NCBI GenBank assembly: GCA_964020085.1
Contig: OZ026595.1
Location: 14,269,414 to 14,333,413, forward strand
DNA length: 64,000 nucleotides
From: Micromussa lordhowensis
Lineage: Eukaryota > Cnidaria > Anthozoa > Scleractinia > Lobophylliidae
Direction of reading: 5' to 3'
The translations under genes and the position numbers were made by a program. Within the stretch, counting starts at the first letter, position 1. Each line of letters starts with the position of its first letter. A model generated the notes under the pieces. The model did not search any database and was not told where the DNA came from. It was given only the letters and a program-made list of their open reading frames with translations. Shown here piece after piece: positions 14,501-29,401 of the stretch.

Positions 14501-17440
14501 CGCAAAATAAACAAAACAGCTGTCATTGTTGGCGCAAAATAAACAAAACAGCTGTCATTGTTGGCGCGAAATAAACAAAACAGCTGTCATTGTTGGCGCA
14601 AAATAAACAAAACAGCTGTCATTGTTGGCGCAAAATAAACAAAACATCTGTAATTGTTAGCGCAAAAAGACAAAACAGCTGTCATTGTAGGCGGAAAATA
14701 AACAAAACAGCAGTCATTGTTGGTGCAAAACAAACAAAACAGCTGTCATTGTTGGCGCAAAATTAACAAAACAGCTGTCATTGTTGGCGCAAAATAAACA
14801 AAAAAGCTGTAATTGTTGGTGTGAAATAAACAAAACAGCTGTCATTGTTGGCGCAAAAGAAACCAAAACAGCTGTCATTGTTATCACAAAATAAACAAAA
14901 CAGCTGTCATTGTTGGCGCAAAAGAAACAAAACAGCTGTCATTGTTATCACAAAATAAACAAAACAGCTGTCATTGTTGGCGCAAAATAAACAAAACAGC
15001 TGCCATTGTTGCGGCGAAATAAACAAAACAGCTGTCATTGTTGGCGCAAAATAAACAAAAGAGCTGTCATTGTTGGCGGACAATAAATAAAACACATAAA
15101 CAAAACAGCTGTCAAGGTTATCACAAAAAAAAACAAAACAGCTATAATTGTTGGCGCAAAATAAACAAAACAGCTGTAATTGTTGGCGTAAAATAAACAA
15201 AACAGCTGTAATTGTTGGCGTAAAATAATTAAAACACCTGTAATTGTTGGCGTAAAAGAAACAAAACAGCTGTAATTGTTGGCGAGAAATAAACAAAACA
15301 GCTGTAATTGTTGGCGTAAAATAAACAAAACAGCTGTAATTGTTGGCGTAAAATAAACAAAACAGCTGTAATTGTTGGTGAGAAATAAACAAAACAGCTG
15401 TAATTGTTGGCCCGAAATAAACAAAAGAGCTGTAATTGTTGGCGTAAAATAAACAAAACAGCTGTAATTGTTGGCGTAAAATAAACAAAAAAGCTGTAAT
15501 TGTTGGCGCGAAATAAACAAAACAGCTGTAATTGTTGGCGAGAAATAAACAAAACAGCTGTCATTGTTGGCGTAACATTGTTGGCGCAAAATAAACAAAA
15601 GAGCTGTAATTGTTGGCGCAAAATAAACAAAACAGCTGTATTTGTTGGCGCGAAATAAACAAAACAGCTGTAAGTGTTGGCGTAAAATAAACAAAACAGC
15701 TGTAAGTGTTGGCGAGAAATACACAAAACAGCTGTCATTGTTGGCGCAAAATAAACAAAACAGCTGTCATTGTTGGCGCAAAATAAACAAAACAGCTGTC
15801 ATTGTTGGCGCGAAATAAACAAAACAGCTGTAATTGTTGGCGTAAAATAAACAAAACAGCTGTAATTGTTGGCGCAAAATAAACAAAACAGCTGTAATTG
15901 TTGGCGTAAAATAAACAAAACAGCTGTAATTGTTGGCGCGAAATAAACACAACAGCTGTAATTGTTGGCGAGAAATAAACAAAACAGCTGTCATTGTTGG
16001 CGTAACATTGTTGGCGCAAAATAAACAAAACAGCTGTAATTGTTGGCGCAAAATAAACAAAACAGCTGTAATTGTTGGCGTAAAATAAACAAAACAGCTG
16101 TAATTGTTGGCGTAAAATAAACAAAACAGCTGTAATTGTTGGCGCGAAATAAACAAAACAGCTGTAATTGTTGGCGAGAAATAAACAAAACAGCTGTCAT
16201 TGTTGGCGTAACATTGTTGGCGCAAAATAAACAAAACAGCTGTAATTGTTGGCGCAAAATAAACAAAACAGCTGTATTTGCTGGCGCGAAATAAACACAA
16301 CAGCTGTAATTGTTGGCGTAAAATAAACAAAACAGCTGTAAGTGTTGGCGAGAAATAAACAAAACAGCTGTAATTGTTGGCGAGAAATAAACAAAGCAGC
16401 TGTCATTGTTGGCGCAAAATAAACAAAACAGCTGTCATTGTTGGCGCGAAATAAACAAAACAGCTGTAATTGTTGGCGCAAAATAAACAAAACAGCTGTG
16501 ATTGTTGGCGTAAAATAAACAAAACAGCTGTAATTGTTGGCGCAAAATAAACAAAACAGCTGTAATTGTTGGCGTAAAATAAACAAGACAGCAATAATTG
16601 TTGGCGCGAAATAAACACAACAGCTGTAATTGTTGGCGAGAAATAAACAAAACAGCCCTCATTGTTGGCGTAACATTGTTGGCGCAAAATAAACAAAACA
16701 GCTGTGATTGTCGGCGCAAAATAAACAAAACAGCTGTAATTGTTGGCGCGAAATAAACAAAACAGCTGTAATTGTTGGCGTAAAATAAACAAAACAGCTG
16801 TAATTGTTGGCGTAAAATAAACAAAAGAGCTGTAATTGTTGGCGCGAAATAAACAAAACAGCTGTAATTGTTGGCGAGAAATAAACAAAACAGCTGTCAT
16901 TGTTGGCGTAACATTGTTGGCGCAAAATAAACAAAACAGCTGTAATTGTTGGCGCAAAATAAACAAAACAGCTGTATTTGTTGGCGCGAAATAAACACAA
17001 CAGCTGTAATTGTTGGCGCAAAATAAACAAAACAGCTGTCATTGTTGGCGTAACATTGTTGGCGCAATATAAACAAAACAGCTGTAATTGTTGGCGCAAA
17101 ATAAACAAAACAGCTGTAATTGTTGGCGCGAAATAAACAAATCAGCTGTAATTGTTGGCGTAAAATAAACAAAACAGCTGTAATTGTTGGAGCAAAATAA
17201 ACAAAACAGCTGTAATTGTTGGCGAGAAATAAACAAAACAGCTGTCATTGTTGGCGCAAAATAAACAAAACAGCTGTCATTGTTGGCGCAAAATAAACAA
17301 AACAGCTGTAATTGTTGGCGTAAAATAAACAAAAGAGCTGTAATTGTTGGCGCGAAATAAACAAAACAGCTGTAATTGTTGGCGAGAAATAAACAAAACA
17401 GCTGTCATTGTTGGCGTAACATTGTTGGCGCAAAATAAAC
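9925..17440. repeat. Higher-order repeat, three copies, periods 2,466 and 2,516 bp
   Basis: The segment starting near 9925 recurs at 12391 (offset 2,466) and at 14907 (offset 2,516), with the same run of unit types and the same diverged units containing TTATCACAAAA and ATAAATAAAACACATAAAC. The third copy differs locally near 15405-15435, where units resembling 1995-2035 replace the expected ones. This suggests patchwork exchange between blocks. Confidence 0.85.
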
Positions 17441-20161
17441 AAAACAGCTGTAATTGTTGGCGCAAAATAAACAAAACAGCTGTCATTGTTGGCGCGAAAT
17501 AAACAAAACAGCTGTCATTGTTGGCGCAAAATAAACAAAACAGCTGTCATTGTTGGCGCGAAATAAACAAAACAGCTGTCATTGTTGGCGCAAAATAAAC
17601 AAAACAGCTGTAATTGTTGGCGCGAAATAAACAAAACAGCTGTCATTGTTGACGTAAAATAAACAAAACAGCTGTCATTGTTGGCAGAAAATAAACAAAA
17701 CAGCTGTAATTGTTGGCCCGAAATAAACAAAAGAGCTGTAATTGTTGGCGTAAAATAAACAAAACAGCTGTAATTGTTGGCGCGAAATAAACAAAACAGC
17801 TGTAATTGTTGGCGTAAAATAAAAAAAAACAGGTGTAATTGTTGGCGAGAAATAAACAAAACAGCTGTAATTGTTGACGTAAAATAAACAAAACAGCTGT
17901 AATTGTTGGCGAGAAATAAACAAAAGAGCTGTAATTGTTGGCGAGAAATAAACAAAACAGCTGTCATTGTTGGCGCAAAATAAACAAAACAGCTGTCATT
18001 GTTGGCGCGAAATAAACAAAACAGCTGTAATTGTTGGCGTAAAATAAACAAAACAGCTGTAATTGTTGGCGCAAAATAAACAAAACAGCTGTAATTGTTG
18101 GCGTAAAATAAAAAAACAGGTGTAATTGTTGGCGTAAAATAAACAAAACAGCTGTAATTGTTGGCGTAAAATAAACAAAACAGCTGTAATTGTTGGCGTA
18201 AAATAAACAAAAGAGCTGTAATTGTTGGCGTAAAATAAACAAAAGAGCTGTAATTGTTGGCGCGAAATAAACAAAACAGCTGTAATTGTTGGCGAGAAAT
18301 AAACAAAACAGCTGTCATTGTTGGCGTAACATTGTTGGCGCAAAATAAACAAAACAGCTGTAATTGTTGGCGCAAAATAAACAAAACAGCTGTATTTGTT
18401 GGCGCGAAATAAACACAACAGCTGTAATTGTTGGCGCAAAATAAACAAAACAGCTGTAAGTGTTGGCGAGAAATAAACAAAAAAGCTGTAACTGTTGGCG
18501 AGAAATAAACAAAACAGCTGTCATTGTTGGCGCAAAATAAACAAAACAGCTGTCATTGTCGGCGCGAAATAAACAAAACAGCTGTCATTGTTGGCGCAAA
18601 ATAAACAAAACAGCTGTAATTGTTGGCGTAAAATAAACAAAACAGCTGTAATTGTTGGCGCAAAATAAACAAAACAGCTGTAATTGTTGGCGTAAAATAA
18701 ACAAAAGAGCTGTAATTGTTGGCGCGAAATAAACACAACAGCTGTAATTGTTGGCGAGAAATAAACAAAACAGCTGTCATTGTTGGCGCAAAATAAACAA
18801 AACAGCTGTCATTGTTGGCGCGAAATAAACAAAACAGCTGTAATTGTTGGCGCAAAATAAACAAAACAGCTGTAATTGTTGGCGCGAAATAAACAAAACA
18901 GCTGTAATTGTTGGCGTAAAATAAACAAAACAGCTGTAATTGTTGGCGCAAAATAAACAAAACAGCTGTAATTGTTGGCGCGAAATAAACAAAACAGCTG
19001 TCATTGTTGGCGTAACATTGTTGGCGCAAAATAAACAAAACAGCTGTAATTGTTGGCGCAAAATAAACAAAACAGCTGTATTTGTTGGCGCGAAATAAAC
19101 ACAACAGCTGTAATTGTTGGCGTAAAATAAACAAAACAGCTGTAAGTGTTGGCGAGAAATAAACAAAAAAGCTGTAATTGTTGGCGAGAAATAAACAAAA
19201 CAGCTGTAATTGTTGGCGTAAAATAAACAAAACAGCTGTAATTGTTGGCGCAAATAAACACAACAGCTGTAATTGTTGGCGAGAAATAAACAAAACAGCT
19301 GTCATTGTTGGCGCAAAATAAACAAAACAGCTGTAATTGTTGGCGCGAAATAAACAAAACAGCTGTAATTGTTGGCGTAAAATAAACAAAACAGCTGTAA
19401 TTGTTGGCGTAAAATAAACAAAAGAGCTGTAATTGTTGGCGCGAAATAAACAAAACAGCTGTAATTGTTGGCGAGAAATAAACAAAACAGCTGTCATTGT
19501 TGGCGTAACATTGTTGGCGCAAAATAAACAAAACAGCTGTAATTGTTGGCGCAAAATAAACAAAACAGCTGTATTTGTTGGCGCGAAATAAACACAACAG
19601 CTGTAATTGTTGGCGCAAAATAAACAAAACAGCTGTAAGTGTTGGCGAGAAATAAACAAAAAAGCTGTAACTGTTGGCGAGAAATAAACAAAACAGCTGT
19701 CATTGTTGGCGCAAAATAAACAAAACAGCTGTCATTGTCGGCGCGAAATAAACAAAACAGCTGTCATTGTTGGCGCAAAATAAACAAAACAGCTGTAATT
19801 GTTGGCGTAAAATAAACAAAACAGCTGTAATTGTTGGCGCAAAATAAACAAAACAGCTGTAATTGTTGGCGTAAAATAAACAAAAGAGCTGTAATTGTTG
19901 GCGCGAAATAAACACAACAGCTGTAATTGTTGGCGAGAAATAAACAAAACAGCTGTCATTGTTGGCGCAAAATAAACAAAACAGCTGTAATTGTTGGCGT
20001 AAAATAAACAAAAGAGCTGTAATTGTTGGCGAGAAATAAACAAAACAGCTGTCATTGTTAGCGTAACATTGTTGGCGTAAAATAAACAAAACAGCTGTAA
20101 GTGTTGGCGAGAAATAAACAAAAAAGCTGTAATTGTTGGCTAGAAATAAACAAAACAGCTG

Positions 20162-23100
20162 TCATTTTTGGCGCAAAATTAACAAAACAGCTGTCATTGT
20201 CGGCGCGAAATAAACAAAACAGCTGTCATTGTTGGCGCAAAATAAACAAAACAGCTGTAATTGTTGGCGTAAAATAAACAAAACAGCTGTAATTGTTGGC
20301 GCAAAATAAACAAAACAGCTGTAATTGTTGGCGTAAAATAAACAAAACAGCTGTAATTGTTGGCGCGAAATAAACACAACAGCTTTAATTGTTGGCGAGA
20401 AATAAACAAAACAGCTGTCATTGTTGGCGTAACATTGTTGGCGCAATATAAACAAAACAGCTGTAATTGTTGGCGCAAAATAAACAAAACAGCTGTAATT
20501 GTTGGCGCGAAATAAACAAATCAGCTGTTATTGTTGGCGTAAAATAAACAAAACAGCTGTAATTGTTGGCGCAAAATAAACAAAACAGCTGTAATTGTTG
20601 GCGTAAAAAAAACAAAAGAGCTGTAATTGTTGGCGCGAAATAAACAAAACAGCTGTAATTGTTGGCGAGAAATAAACAAAACAGCTGTAATTGTTGGCGC
20701 AAAATAAACAAAACAGCTGTAATTGTTGGCGCAAAATAAACAAAACAGCTGTAATTGTTGGCGCGAAATAAACACAACAGCTGTAATTGTTGGCATAAAA
20801 TAAACAAAACAGCTGTAATTGTTGCCGAGAAATAAACAAAACAGCTGTAATTGTTGGCGAGAAATAAACAAAACAGCTGTCATTGTTGGCGCGAAATAAA
20901 CAAAACAGCTGTCATTGTTGGAGCAAAATAAACAAAACAGCTTTAATTGATGGCGTAAAATAAACAAAACAGCTGTAGTTGTTGGCGCAAAATAAACAAA
21001 ACAGCTGTAATTGTTGGCGTAAAATAAACAAAACAGCTGTAATTGTTGGCGCGAAATAAACACAACAGCTGTAATTGTTGGCGAGAACTAAACAAAATAG
21101 CTGTCATTGTTGGCGTAACATTGTTGGCGCAAAATAAACAAAAGAGCTGTAATTCTTGGCGTAAAAGAAACAAAACAGCTGTAATTGTTGACGTAAATTA
21201 AATAAAACAGCTGTAATTGTTGGCGTAAAATAAACAAAACAGCTGTAATTGTTGGCGCAAAATAAACAAAACAGCTGTAATTGTTGCCGTAAAATAAACA
21301 AAAGAGCTGTAATTGTTGGCGCGAAATAAACAAAACAGCTGTCACTGTTGGCGAGAAATAAACAAAACAGCTGTCACTGTTGGCGTAACATTGTTGGCGC
21401 AAAATAAACAAAACACCTATAATTGTTGGCGCAAAATAAACAAAACAGCTGTAATTGTTGGCGCGAAATAAACACAACAGCTGTAATTGTTGGCGTAAAA
21501 TAAACAAAACAGCTGTAATTGTTGGCGAGAAATAAACAAAACAGCTGTAATTGTTGGCGAGAAATAAACAAAACAGCTGTCATTGTTGGCGCAAAAATAA
21601 ACAAAACAGCTGTCATTGTTGGCGCGAAATAAACAAAACAGCTGTCATTGTTGGCGCAAAATAAACAAAACAGCTGTAATTGTTGGCGTAAAATAAACAA
21701 AACAGCTGTAATTGTTGGCGCAAAATAAACAAAACAGCTGTAATTGTTGGCGTAAAATAAACAAAACAGCTGTAATTGTTGGCGCAAAATAAACAAAACA
21801 GCTGTAATTGTTGGCGTAAAATAAACAAAACAGCTGTAATTGTTGGCGCAAAATAAACAAAACAGCTGTAATTGTTGGCGTAAAATAAACAAAACAGCTG
21901 TAATTGTTGGCGCGAAATAAACACAACAGCTGTAATCGTTGGCGAGAACTAAACAAAACAGCTGTCATTGTTGGCGTAACATTGTTGGCGCAAAATAAAC
22001 AAAACAGCTGTAATTGTTGGCGCAAAATAAACATAACAGCTGTAATTGTTGGCGCGAAATAAACAAAACAGCTGTAATTGTTGGCGTAAAATAAACAAAA
22101 CAGCTGTAATTGTTGGCGCAAAATAAACAAAACAGCTGTCATTGTTGGCGCGAAATAAACAAAACAGCTGTCATTGTTGGCGCAAAATAAACAAAACAGC
22201 TGTCATTGTTGGCGCGAAATAAACAAAACAGCTGTCATTGTTGGCGCAAAATAAACAAAACAGCTGTCATTGTTGGCGCCAAATAAACAAAACATCTGTA
22301 ATTGTTAGCGCAAAAAGGCAAAACAGCTGTCATTGTAGGCGGAAAATAAACAAAACAGCAGTCATTGTTGGTGCAAAATAAACAAAACAGCTGTCATTGT
22401 TGGCGCAAAATAAACAAAAAAGCTGTAATTGTTGGCGCGAAATAAACAAAACAGCTGTCATTGTTGGCGCAAAAGAAACAAAACAGCTGTCATTGTTATC
22501 ACAAAATAAACAAAACAGCTGTTATTGTTGGCGCAAAAGAAACAAAACAGCTGTCATTGTTATCACAAAATAAACAAAACAGCTGTAATTGTTGGCGTAA
22601 AATAAACAAAAGAGCTGTAATTGTTGGCGCGAAATCAACACAACAGCTGTAATTGTTGGCGAGAAATAAACAAAACAGCTGTCATTGTTGGCGCAAAATA
22701 AACAAAACAGCTGTAATTGTTGGCGTAAAATAAACAAAAGAGCTGTAATTGTTGGCGAGAAATAAACAAAACAGCTGTCATTGTTAGCGTAACATTGTTG
22801 GCGTAAAATAAACAAAACAGCTGTAAGTGTTGGCGAGAAATAAACAAAAAAGCTGTAATTGTTGGCTAGAAATAAACAAAACAGCTGTCATTTTTGGCGC
22901 AAAATTAACAAAACAGCTGTCATTGTCGGCGCGAAATAAACAAAACAGCTGTCATTGTTGGCGCAAAATAAACAAAACAGCTGTAATTGTTGGCGTAAAA
23001 TAAACAAAACAGCTGTAATTGTTGGCGCAAAATAAACAAAACAGCTGTAATTGTTGGCGTAAAATAAACAAAAGAGCTGTAATTGTTGGCGCGAAATAAA

Positions 23101-26100
23101 CACAACAGCTTTAATTGTTGGCGAGAAATAAACAAAACAGCTGTAATTGTTGGCGCAAAATAAACAAAACAGCTGTAATTGTTGGCGCAAAATAAACAAA
23201 ACAGCTGTAATTGTTGGCGCGAAATAAACACAACAGCTGTAATTGTTGGCATAAAATAAACAAAACAGCTGTAATTGTTGCCGAGAAATAAACAAAACAG
23301 CTGTAATTGTTGGCGAGAAATAAACAAAACAGCTGTCATTGTTGGCGCGAAATAAACAAAACAGCTGTCATTGTTGGAGCAAAATAAACAAAACAGCTGT
23401 AATTAATGGCGTAAAATAAACAAAACAGCTGTAGTTGTTGGCGCAAAATAAACAAAACAGCTGTAATTGTTGGCGTAAAATAAACAAAACAGCTGTAATT
23501 GTTGGCGCGAAATAAACACAACAGCTGTAATTGTTGGCGAGAACTAAACAAAATAGCTGTCATTGTTGGCGTAACATTGTTGGCGCAAAATAAACAAAAG
23601 AGCTGTAATTCTTGGCGTAAAAGAAACAAAACAGCTGTAATTGTTGACGTAAATTAAATAAAACAGCTGTAATTGTTGGCGTAAAATAAACAAAACAGCT
23701 GTAATTGTTGGCGCAAAATAAACAAAACAGCTGTAATTGTTGCCGTAAAATAAACAAAAGAGCTGTAATTGTTGGCGCGAAATAAACAAAACAGCTGTCA
23801 CTGTTGGCGAGAAATAAACAAAACAGCTGTCACTGTTGGCGTAACATTGTTGGCGCAAAATAAACAAAACACCTATAATTGTTGGCGCAAAATAAACAAA
23901 ACAGCTGTAATTGTTGGCGCGAAATAAACACAACAGCTGTAATTGTTGGCGTAAAATAAACAAAACAGCTGTAATTGTTGGCGAGAAATAAACAAAACAG
24001 CTGTAATTGTTGGCGTAAAATAAACAAAAGAGCTGTAATTGTTGGCGCGAAATAAACACAACAGCTGTAATTGTTGGCGAGAAATAAACAAAACAGCTGT
24101 CATTGTTGGCGCAAAATAAACAAAACAGCTGTAATTGTTGGCGTAAAATAAACAAAAGAGCTGTAATTGTTGGCGAGAAATAAACAAAACAGCTGTCATT
24201 GTTAGCGTAACATTGTTGGCGTAAAATAAACAAAACAGCTGTAAGTGTTGGCGAGAAATAAACAAAAAAGCTGTAATTGTTGGCTAGAAATAAACAAAAC
24301 AGCTGTCATTTTTGGCGCAAAATTAACAAAACAGCTGTCATTGTCGGCGCGAAATAAACAAAACAGCTGTCATTGTTGGCGCAAAATAAACAAAACAGCT
24401 GTAATTGTTGGCGTAAAATAAACAAAACAGCTGTAATTGTTGGCGCAAAATAAACAAAACAGCTGTAATTGTTGGCGTAAAATAAACAAAACAGCTGTAA
24501 TTGTTGGCGCGAAATAAACACAACAGCTTTAATTGTTGGCGAGAAATAAACAAAACAGCTGTCATTGTTGGCGTAACATTGTTGGCGCAATATAAACAAA
24601 ACAGCTGTAATTGTTGGCGCAAAATAAACAAAACAGCTGTAATTGTTGGCGCGAAATAAACAAATCAGCTGTTATTGTTGGCGTAAAATAAACAAAACAG
24701 CTGTAATTGTTGGCGCAAAATAAACAAAACAGCTGTAATTGTTGGCGTAAAAAAAACAAAAGAGCTGTAATTGTTGGCGCGAAATAAACAAAACAGCTGT
24801 AATTGTTGGCGAGAAATAAACAAAACAGCTGTAATTGTTGGCGCAAAATAAACAAAACAGCTGTAATTGTTGGCGCAAAATAAACAAAACAGCTGTAATT
24901 GTTGGCGCGAAATAAACACAACAGCTGTAATTGTTGGCATAAAATAAACAAAACAGCTGTAATTGTTGCCGAGAAATAAACAAAACAGCTGTAATTGTTG
25001 GCGAGAAATAAACAAAACAGCTGTCATTGTTGGCGCGAAATAAACAAAACAGCTGTCATTGTTGGAGCAAAATAAACAAAACAGCTGTAATTAATGGCGT
25101 AAAATAAACAAAACAGCTGTAGTTGTTGGCGCAAAATAAACAAAACAGCTGTAATTGTTGGCGTAAAATAAACAAAACAGCTGTAATTGTTGGCGCGAAA
25201 TAAACACAACAGCTGTAATTGTTGGCGAGAACTAAACAAAATAGCTGTCATTGTTGGCGTAACATTGTTGGCGCAAAATAAACAAAAGAGCTGTAATTCT
25301 TGGCGTAAAAGAAACAAAACAGCTGTAATTGTTGACGTAAATTAAATAAAACAGCTGTAATTGTTGGCGTAAAATAAACAAAACAGCTGTAATTGTTGGC
25401 GCAAAATAAACAAAACAGCTGTAATTGTTGCCGTAAAATAAACAAAAGAGCTGTAATTGTTGGCGCGAAATAAACAAAACAGCTGTCACTGTTGGCGAGA
25501 AATAAACAAAACAGCTGTCACTGTTGGCGTAACATTGTTGGCGCAAAATAAACAAAACACCTATAATTGTTGGCGCAAAATAAACAAAACAGCTGTAATT
25601 GTTGGCGCGAAATAAACACAACAGCTGTAATTGTTGGCGTAAAATAAACAAAACAGCTGTAATTGTTGGCGAGAAATAAACAAAACAGCTGTAATTGTTG
25701 GCGAGAAATAAACAAAACAGCTGTCATTGTTGGCGCAAAAATAAACAAAACAGCTGTCATTGTTGGCGCGAAATAAACAAAACAGCTGTCATTGTTGGCG
25801 CAAAATAAACAAAACAGCTGTAATTGTTGGCGTAAAATAAACAAAACAGCTGTAATTGTTGGCGCAAAATAAACAAAACAGCTGTAATTGTTGGCGTAAA
25901 ATAAACAAAACAGCTGTAATTGTTGGCGCAAAATAAACAAAACAGCTGTAATTGTTGGCGTAAAATAAACAAAACAGCTGTAATTGTTGGCGCAAAATAA
26001 ACAAAACAGCTGTAATTGTTGGCGTAAAATAAACAAAACAGCTGTAATTGTTGGCGCGAAATAAACACAACAGCTGTAATCGTTGGCGAGAACTAAACAA

Positions 26101-29100
26101 AACAGCTGTCATTGTTGGCGTAACATTGTTGGCGCAAAATAAACAAAACAGCTGTAATTGTTGGCGCAAAATAAACATAACAGCTGTAATTGTTGGCGCG
26201 AAATAAACAAAACAGCTGTAATTGTTGGCGTAAAATAAACAAAACAGCTGTAATTGTTGGCGCAAAATAAACAAAACAGCTGTCATTGTTGGCGCGAAAT
26301 AAACAAAACAGCTGTCATTGTTTGCGCAAAATAAACAAAACAGCTGTCATTGTTGGCGCGAAATAAACAAAACAGCTGTCATTGTTGGCGCAAAATAAAC
26401 AAAACAGCTGTCATTGTTGGCGCCAAATAAACAAAACATCTGTAATTGTTAGCGCAAAAAGGCAAAACAGCTGTCATTGTAGGCGGAAAATAAACAAAAC
26501 AGCAGTCATTGTTGGTGCAAAATAAACAAAACAGCTGTTATTGTTGGCGCAAAATAAACAAAAAAGCTGTAATTGTTGGCGCGAAATAAACAAAACAGCT
26601 GTCATTGTTGGCGCAAAAGAAACAAAACAGCTGTCATTGTTATCACAAAATAAACAAAACAGCTGTTATTGTTGGCGCAAAAGAAACAAAACAGCTGTCA
26701 TTGTTATCACAAAATAAACAAAACAGCTGTCATTGTTGGCGCAAAATAAACAAAACAGCTGTCATTGTTGCGCGAAATAAACAAAACAGCTGTCATTGTT
26801 GGCGCAAAATAAACAAAAGAGCTGTCATTGTTGGCGGACAATAAATAAAACACATAAACAAAACACCTGTCAAGGTTATCACAAAAAAAACAAAACAGCT
26901 ATAATTGTTGGCGCAAAATAAACAAAATAGCTGTCATTGTTGGGGCGAAATAAACAAAACAGCTGTCATTGTTGGCGCAAAATAAACAAAACAGCTGTCA
27001 TTGTTGGCGTAACATTGTTGGCGCAATATAAACAAAACAGCTGTAATTGTTGGCGCAAAATAAACAAAACAGCTGTAATTGTTGGCGCGAAATAAACAAA
27101 TCAGCTGTTATTGTTGGCGTAAAATAAACAAAACAGCTGTAATTGTTGGCGCAAAATAAACAAAACAGCTGTAATTGTTGGCGTAAAAAAAACAAAAGAG
27201 CTGTAATTGTTGGCGCGAAATAAACAAAACAGCTGTAATTGTTGGCGAGAAATAAACAAAACAGCTGTAATTGTTGGCGCAAAATAAACAAAACAGCTGT
27301 AATTGTTGGCGCAAAATAAACAAAACAGCTGTAATTGTTGGCGCGAAATAAACACAACAGCTGTAATTGTTGGCATAAAATAAACAAAACAGCTGTAATT
27401 GTTGCCGAGAAATAAACAAAACAGCTGTAATTGTTGGCGAGAAATAAACAAAACAGCTGTCATTGTTGGCGCGAAATAAACAAAACAGCTGTCATTGTTG
27501 GAGCAAAATAAACAAAACAGCTGTAATTAATGGCGTAAAATAAACAAAACAGCTGTAGTTGTTGGCGCAAAATAAACAAAACAGCTGTAATTGTTGGCGT
27601 AAAATAAACAAAACAGCTGTAATTGTTGGCGCGAAATAAACACAACAGCTGTAATTGTTGGCGAGAACTAAACAAAATAGCTGTCATTGTTGGCGTAACA
27701 TTGTTGGCGCAAAATAAACAAAAGAGCTGTAATTCTTGGCGTAAAAGAAACAAAACAGCTGTAATTGTTGACGTAAATTAAATAAAACAGCTGTAATTGT
27801 TGGCGTAAAATAAACAAAACAGCTGTAATTGTTGGCGCAAAATAAACAAAACAGCTGTAATTGTTGCCGTAAAATAAACAAAAGAGCTGTAATTGTTGGC
27901 GCGAAATAAACAAAACAGCTGTCACTGTTGGCGAGAAATAAACAAAACAGCTGTCACTGTTGGCGTAACATTGTTGGCGCAAAATAAACAAAACACCTAT
28001 AATTGTTGGCGCAAAATAAACAAAACAGCTGTAATTGTTGGCGCGAAATAAACACAACAGCTGTAATTGTTGGCGTAAAATAAACAAAACAGCTGTAATT
28101 GTTGGCGAGAAATAAACAAAACAGCTGTAATTGTTGGCGAGAAATAAACAAAACAGCTGTCATTGTTGGCGCAAAAATAAACAAAACAGCTGTCATTGTT
28201 GGCGCGAAATAAACAAAACAGCTGTCATTGTTGGCGCAAAATAAACAAAACAGCTGTAATTGTTGGCGTAAAATAAACAAAACAGCTGTAATTGTTGGCG
28301 CAAAATAAACAAAACAGCTGTAATTGTTGGCGTAAAATAAACAAAACAGCTGTAATTGTTGGCGCAAAATAAACAAAACAGCTGTAATTGTTGGCGTAAA
28401 ATAAACAAAACAGCTGTAATTGTTGGCGCAAAATAAACAAAACAGCTGTAATTGTTGGCGTAAAATAAACAAAACAGCTGTAATTGTTGGCGCGAAATAA
28501 ACACAACAGCTGTAATCGTTGGCGAGAACTAAACAAAACAGCTGTCATTGTTGGCGTAACATTGTTGGCGCAAAATAAACAAAACAGCTGTAATTGTTGG
28601 CGCAAAATAAACATAACAGCTGTAATTGTTGGCGCGAAATAAACAAAACAGCTGTAATTGTTGGCGTAAAATAAACAAAACAGCTGTAATTGTTGGCGCA
28701 AAATAAACAAAACAGCTGTCATTGTTGGCGCGAAATAAACAAAACAGCTGTCATTGTTTGCGCAAAATAAACAAAACAGCTGTCATTGTTGGCGCGAAAT
28801 AAACAAAACAGCTGTCATTGTTGGCGCAAAATAAACAAAACAGCTGTCATTGTTGGCGCCAAATAAACAAAACATCTGTAATTGTTAGCGCAAAAAGGCA
28901 AAACAGCTGTCATTGTAGGCGGAAAATAAACAAAACAGCAGTCATTGTTGGTGCAAAATAAACAAAACAGCTGTTATTGTTGGCGCAAAATAAACAAAAA
29001 AGCTGTAATTGTTGGCGCGAAATAAACAAAACAGCTGTCATTGTTGGCGCAAAAGAAACAAAACAGCTGTCATTGTTATCACAAAATAAACAAAACAGCT

Positions 29101-29400
29101 GTTATTGTTGGCGCAAAAGAAACAAAACAGCTGTCATTGTTATCACAAAATAAACAAAACAGCTGTCATTGTTGGCGCAAAATAAACAAAACAGCTGTCA
29201 TTGTTGCGCGAAATAAACAAAACAGCTGTCATTGTTGGCGCAAAATAAACAAAAGAGCTGTCATTGTTGGCGGACAATAAATAAAACACATAAACAAAAC
29301 ACCTGTCAAGGTTATCACAAAAAAAACAAAACAGCTATAATTGTTGGCGCAAAATAAACAAAATAGCTGTCATTGTTGGGGCGAAATAAACAAAACAGCT
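20162..29400. repeat. Higher-order repeat, offsets 4,144 and 2,436 bp
   Basis: Landmarks at 20162, 20418, 21088 and 22461 recur 4,144 bp later (24306, 24562, 25232, 26605). Part of the block recurs again 2,436 bp further on (26998, 27460, 27668, 29041). A partial copy at offset 1,688 links 23336 with 25024. The nested offsets suggest repeated unequal exchange of blocks of different length. Confidence 0.85.
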
Positions 29401-29401
29401 G

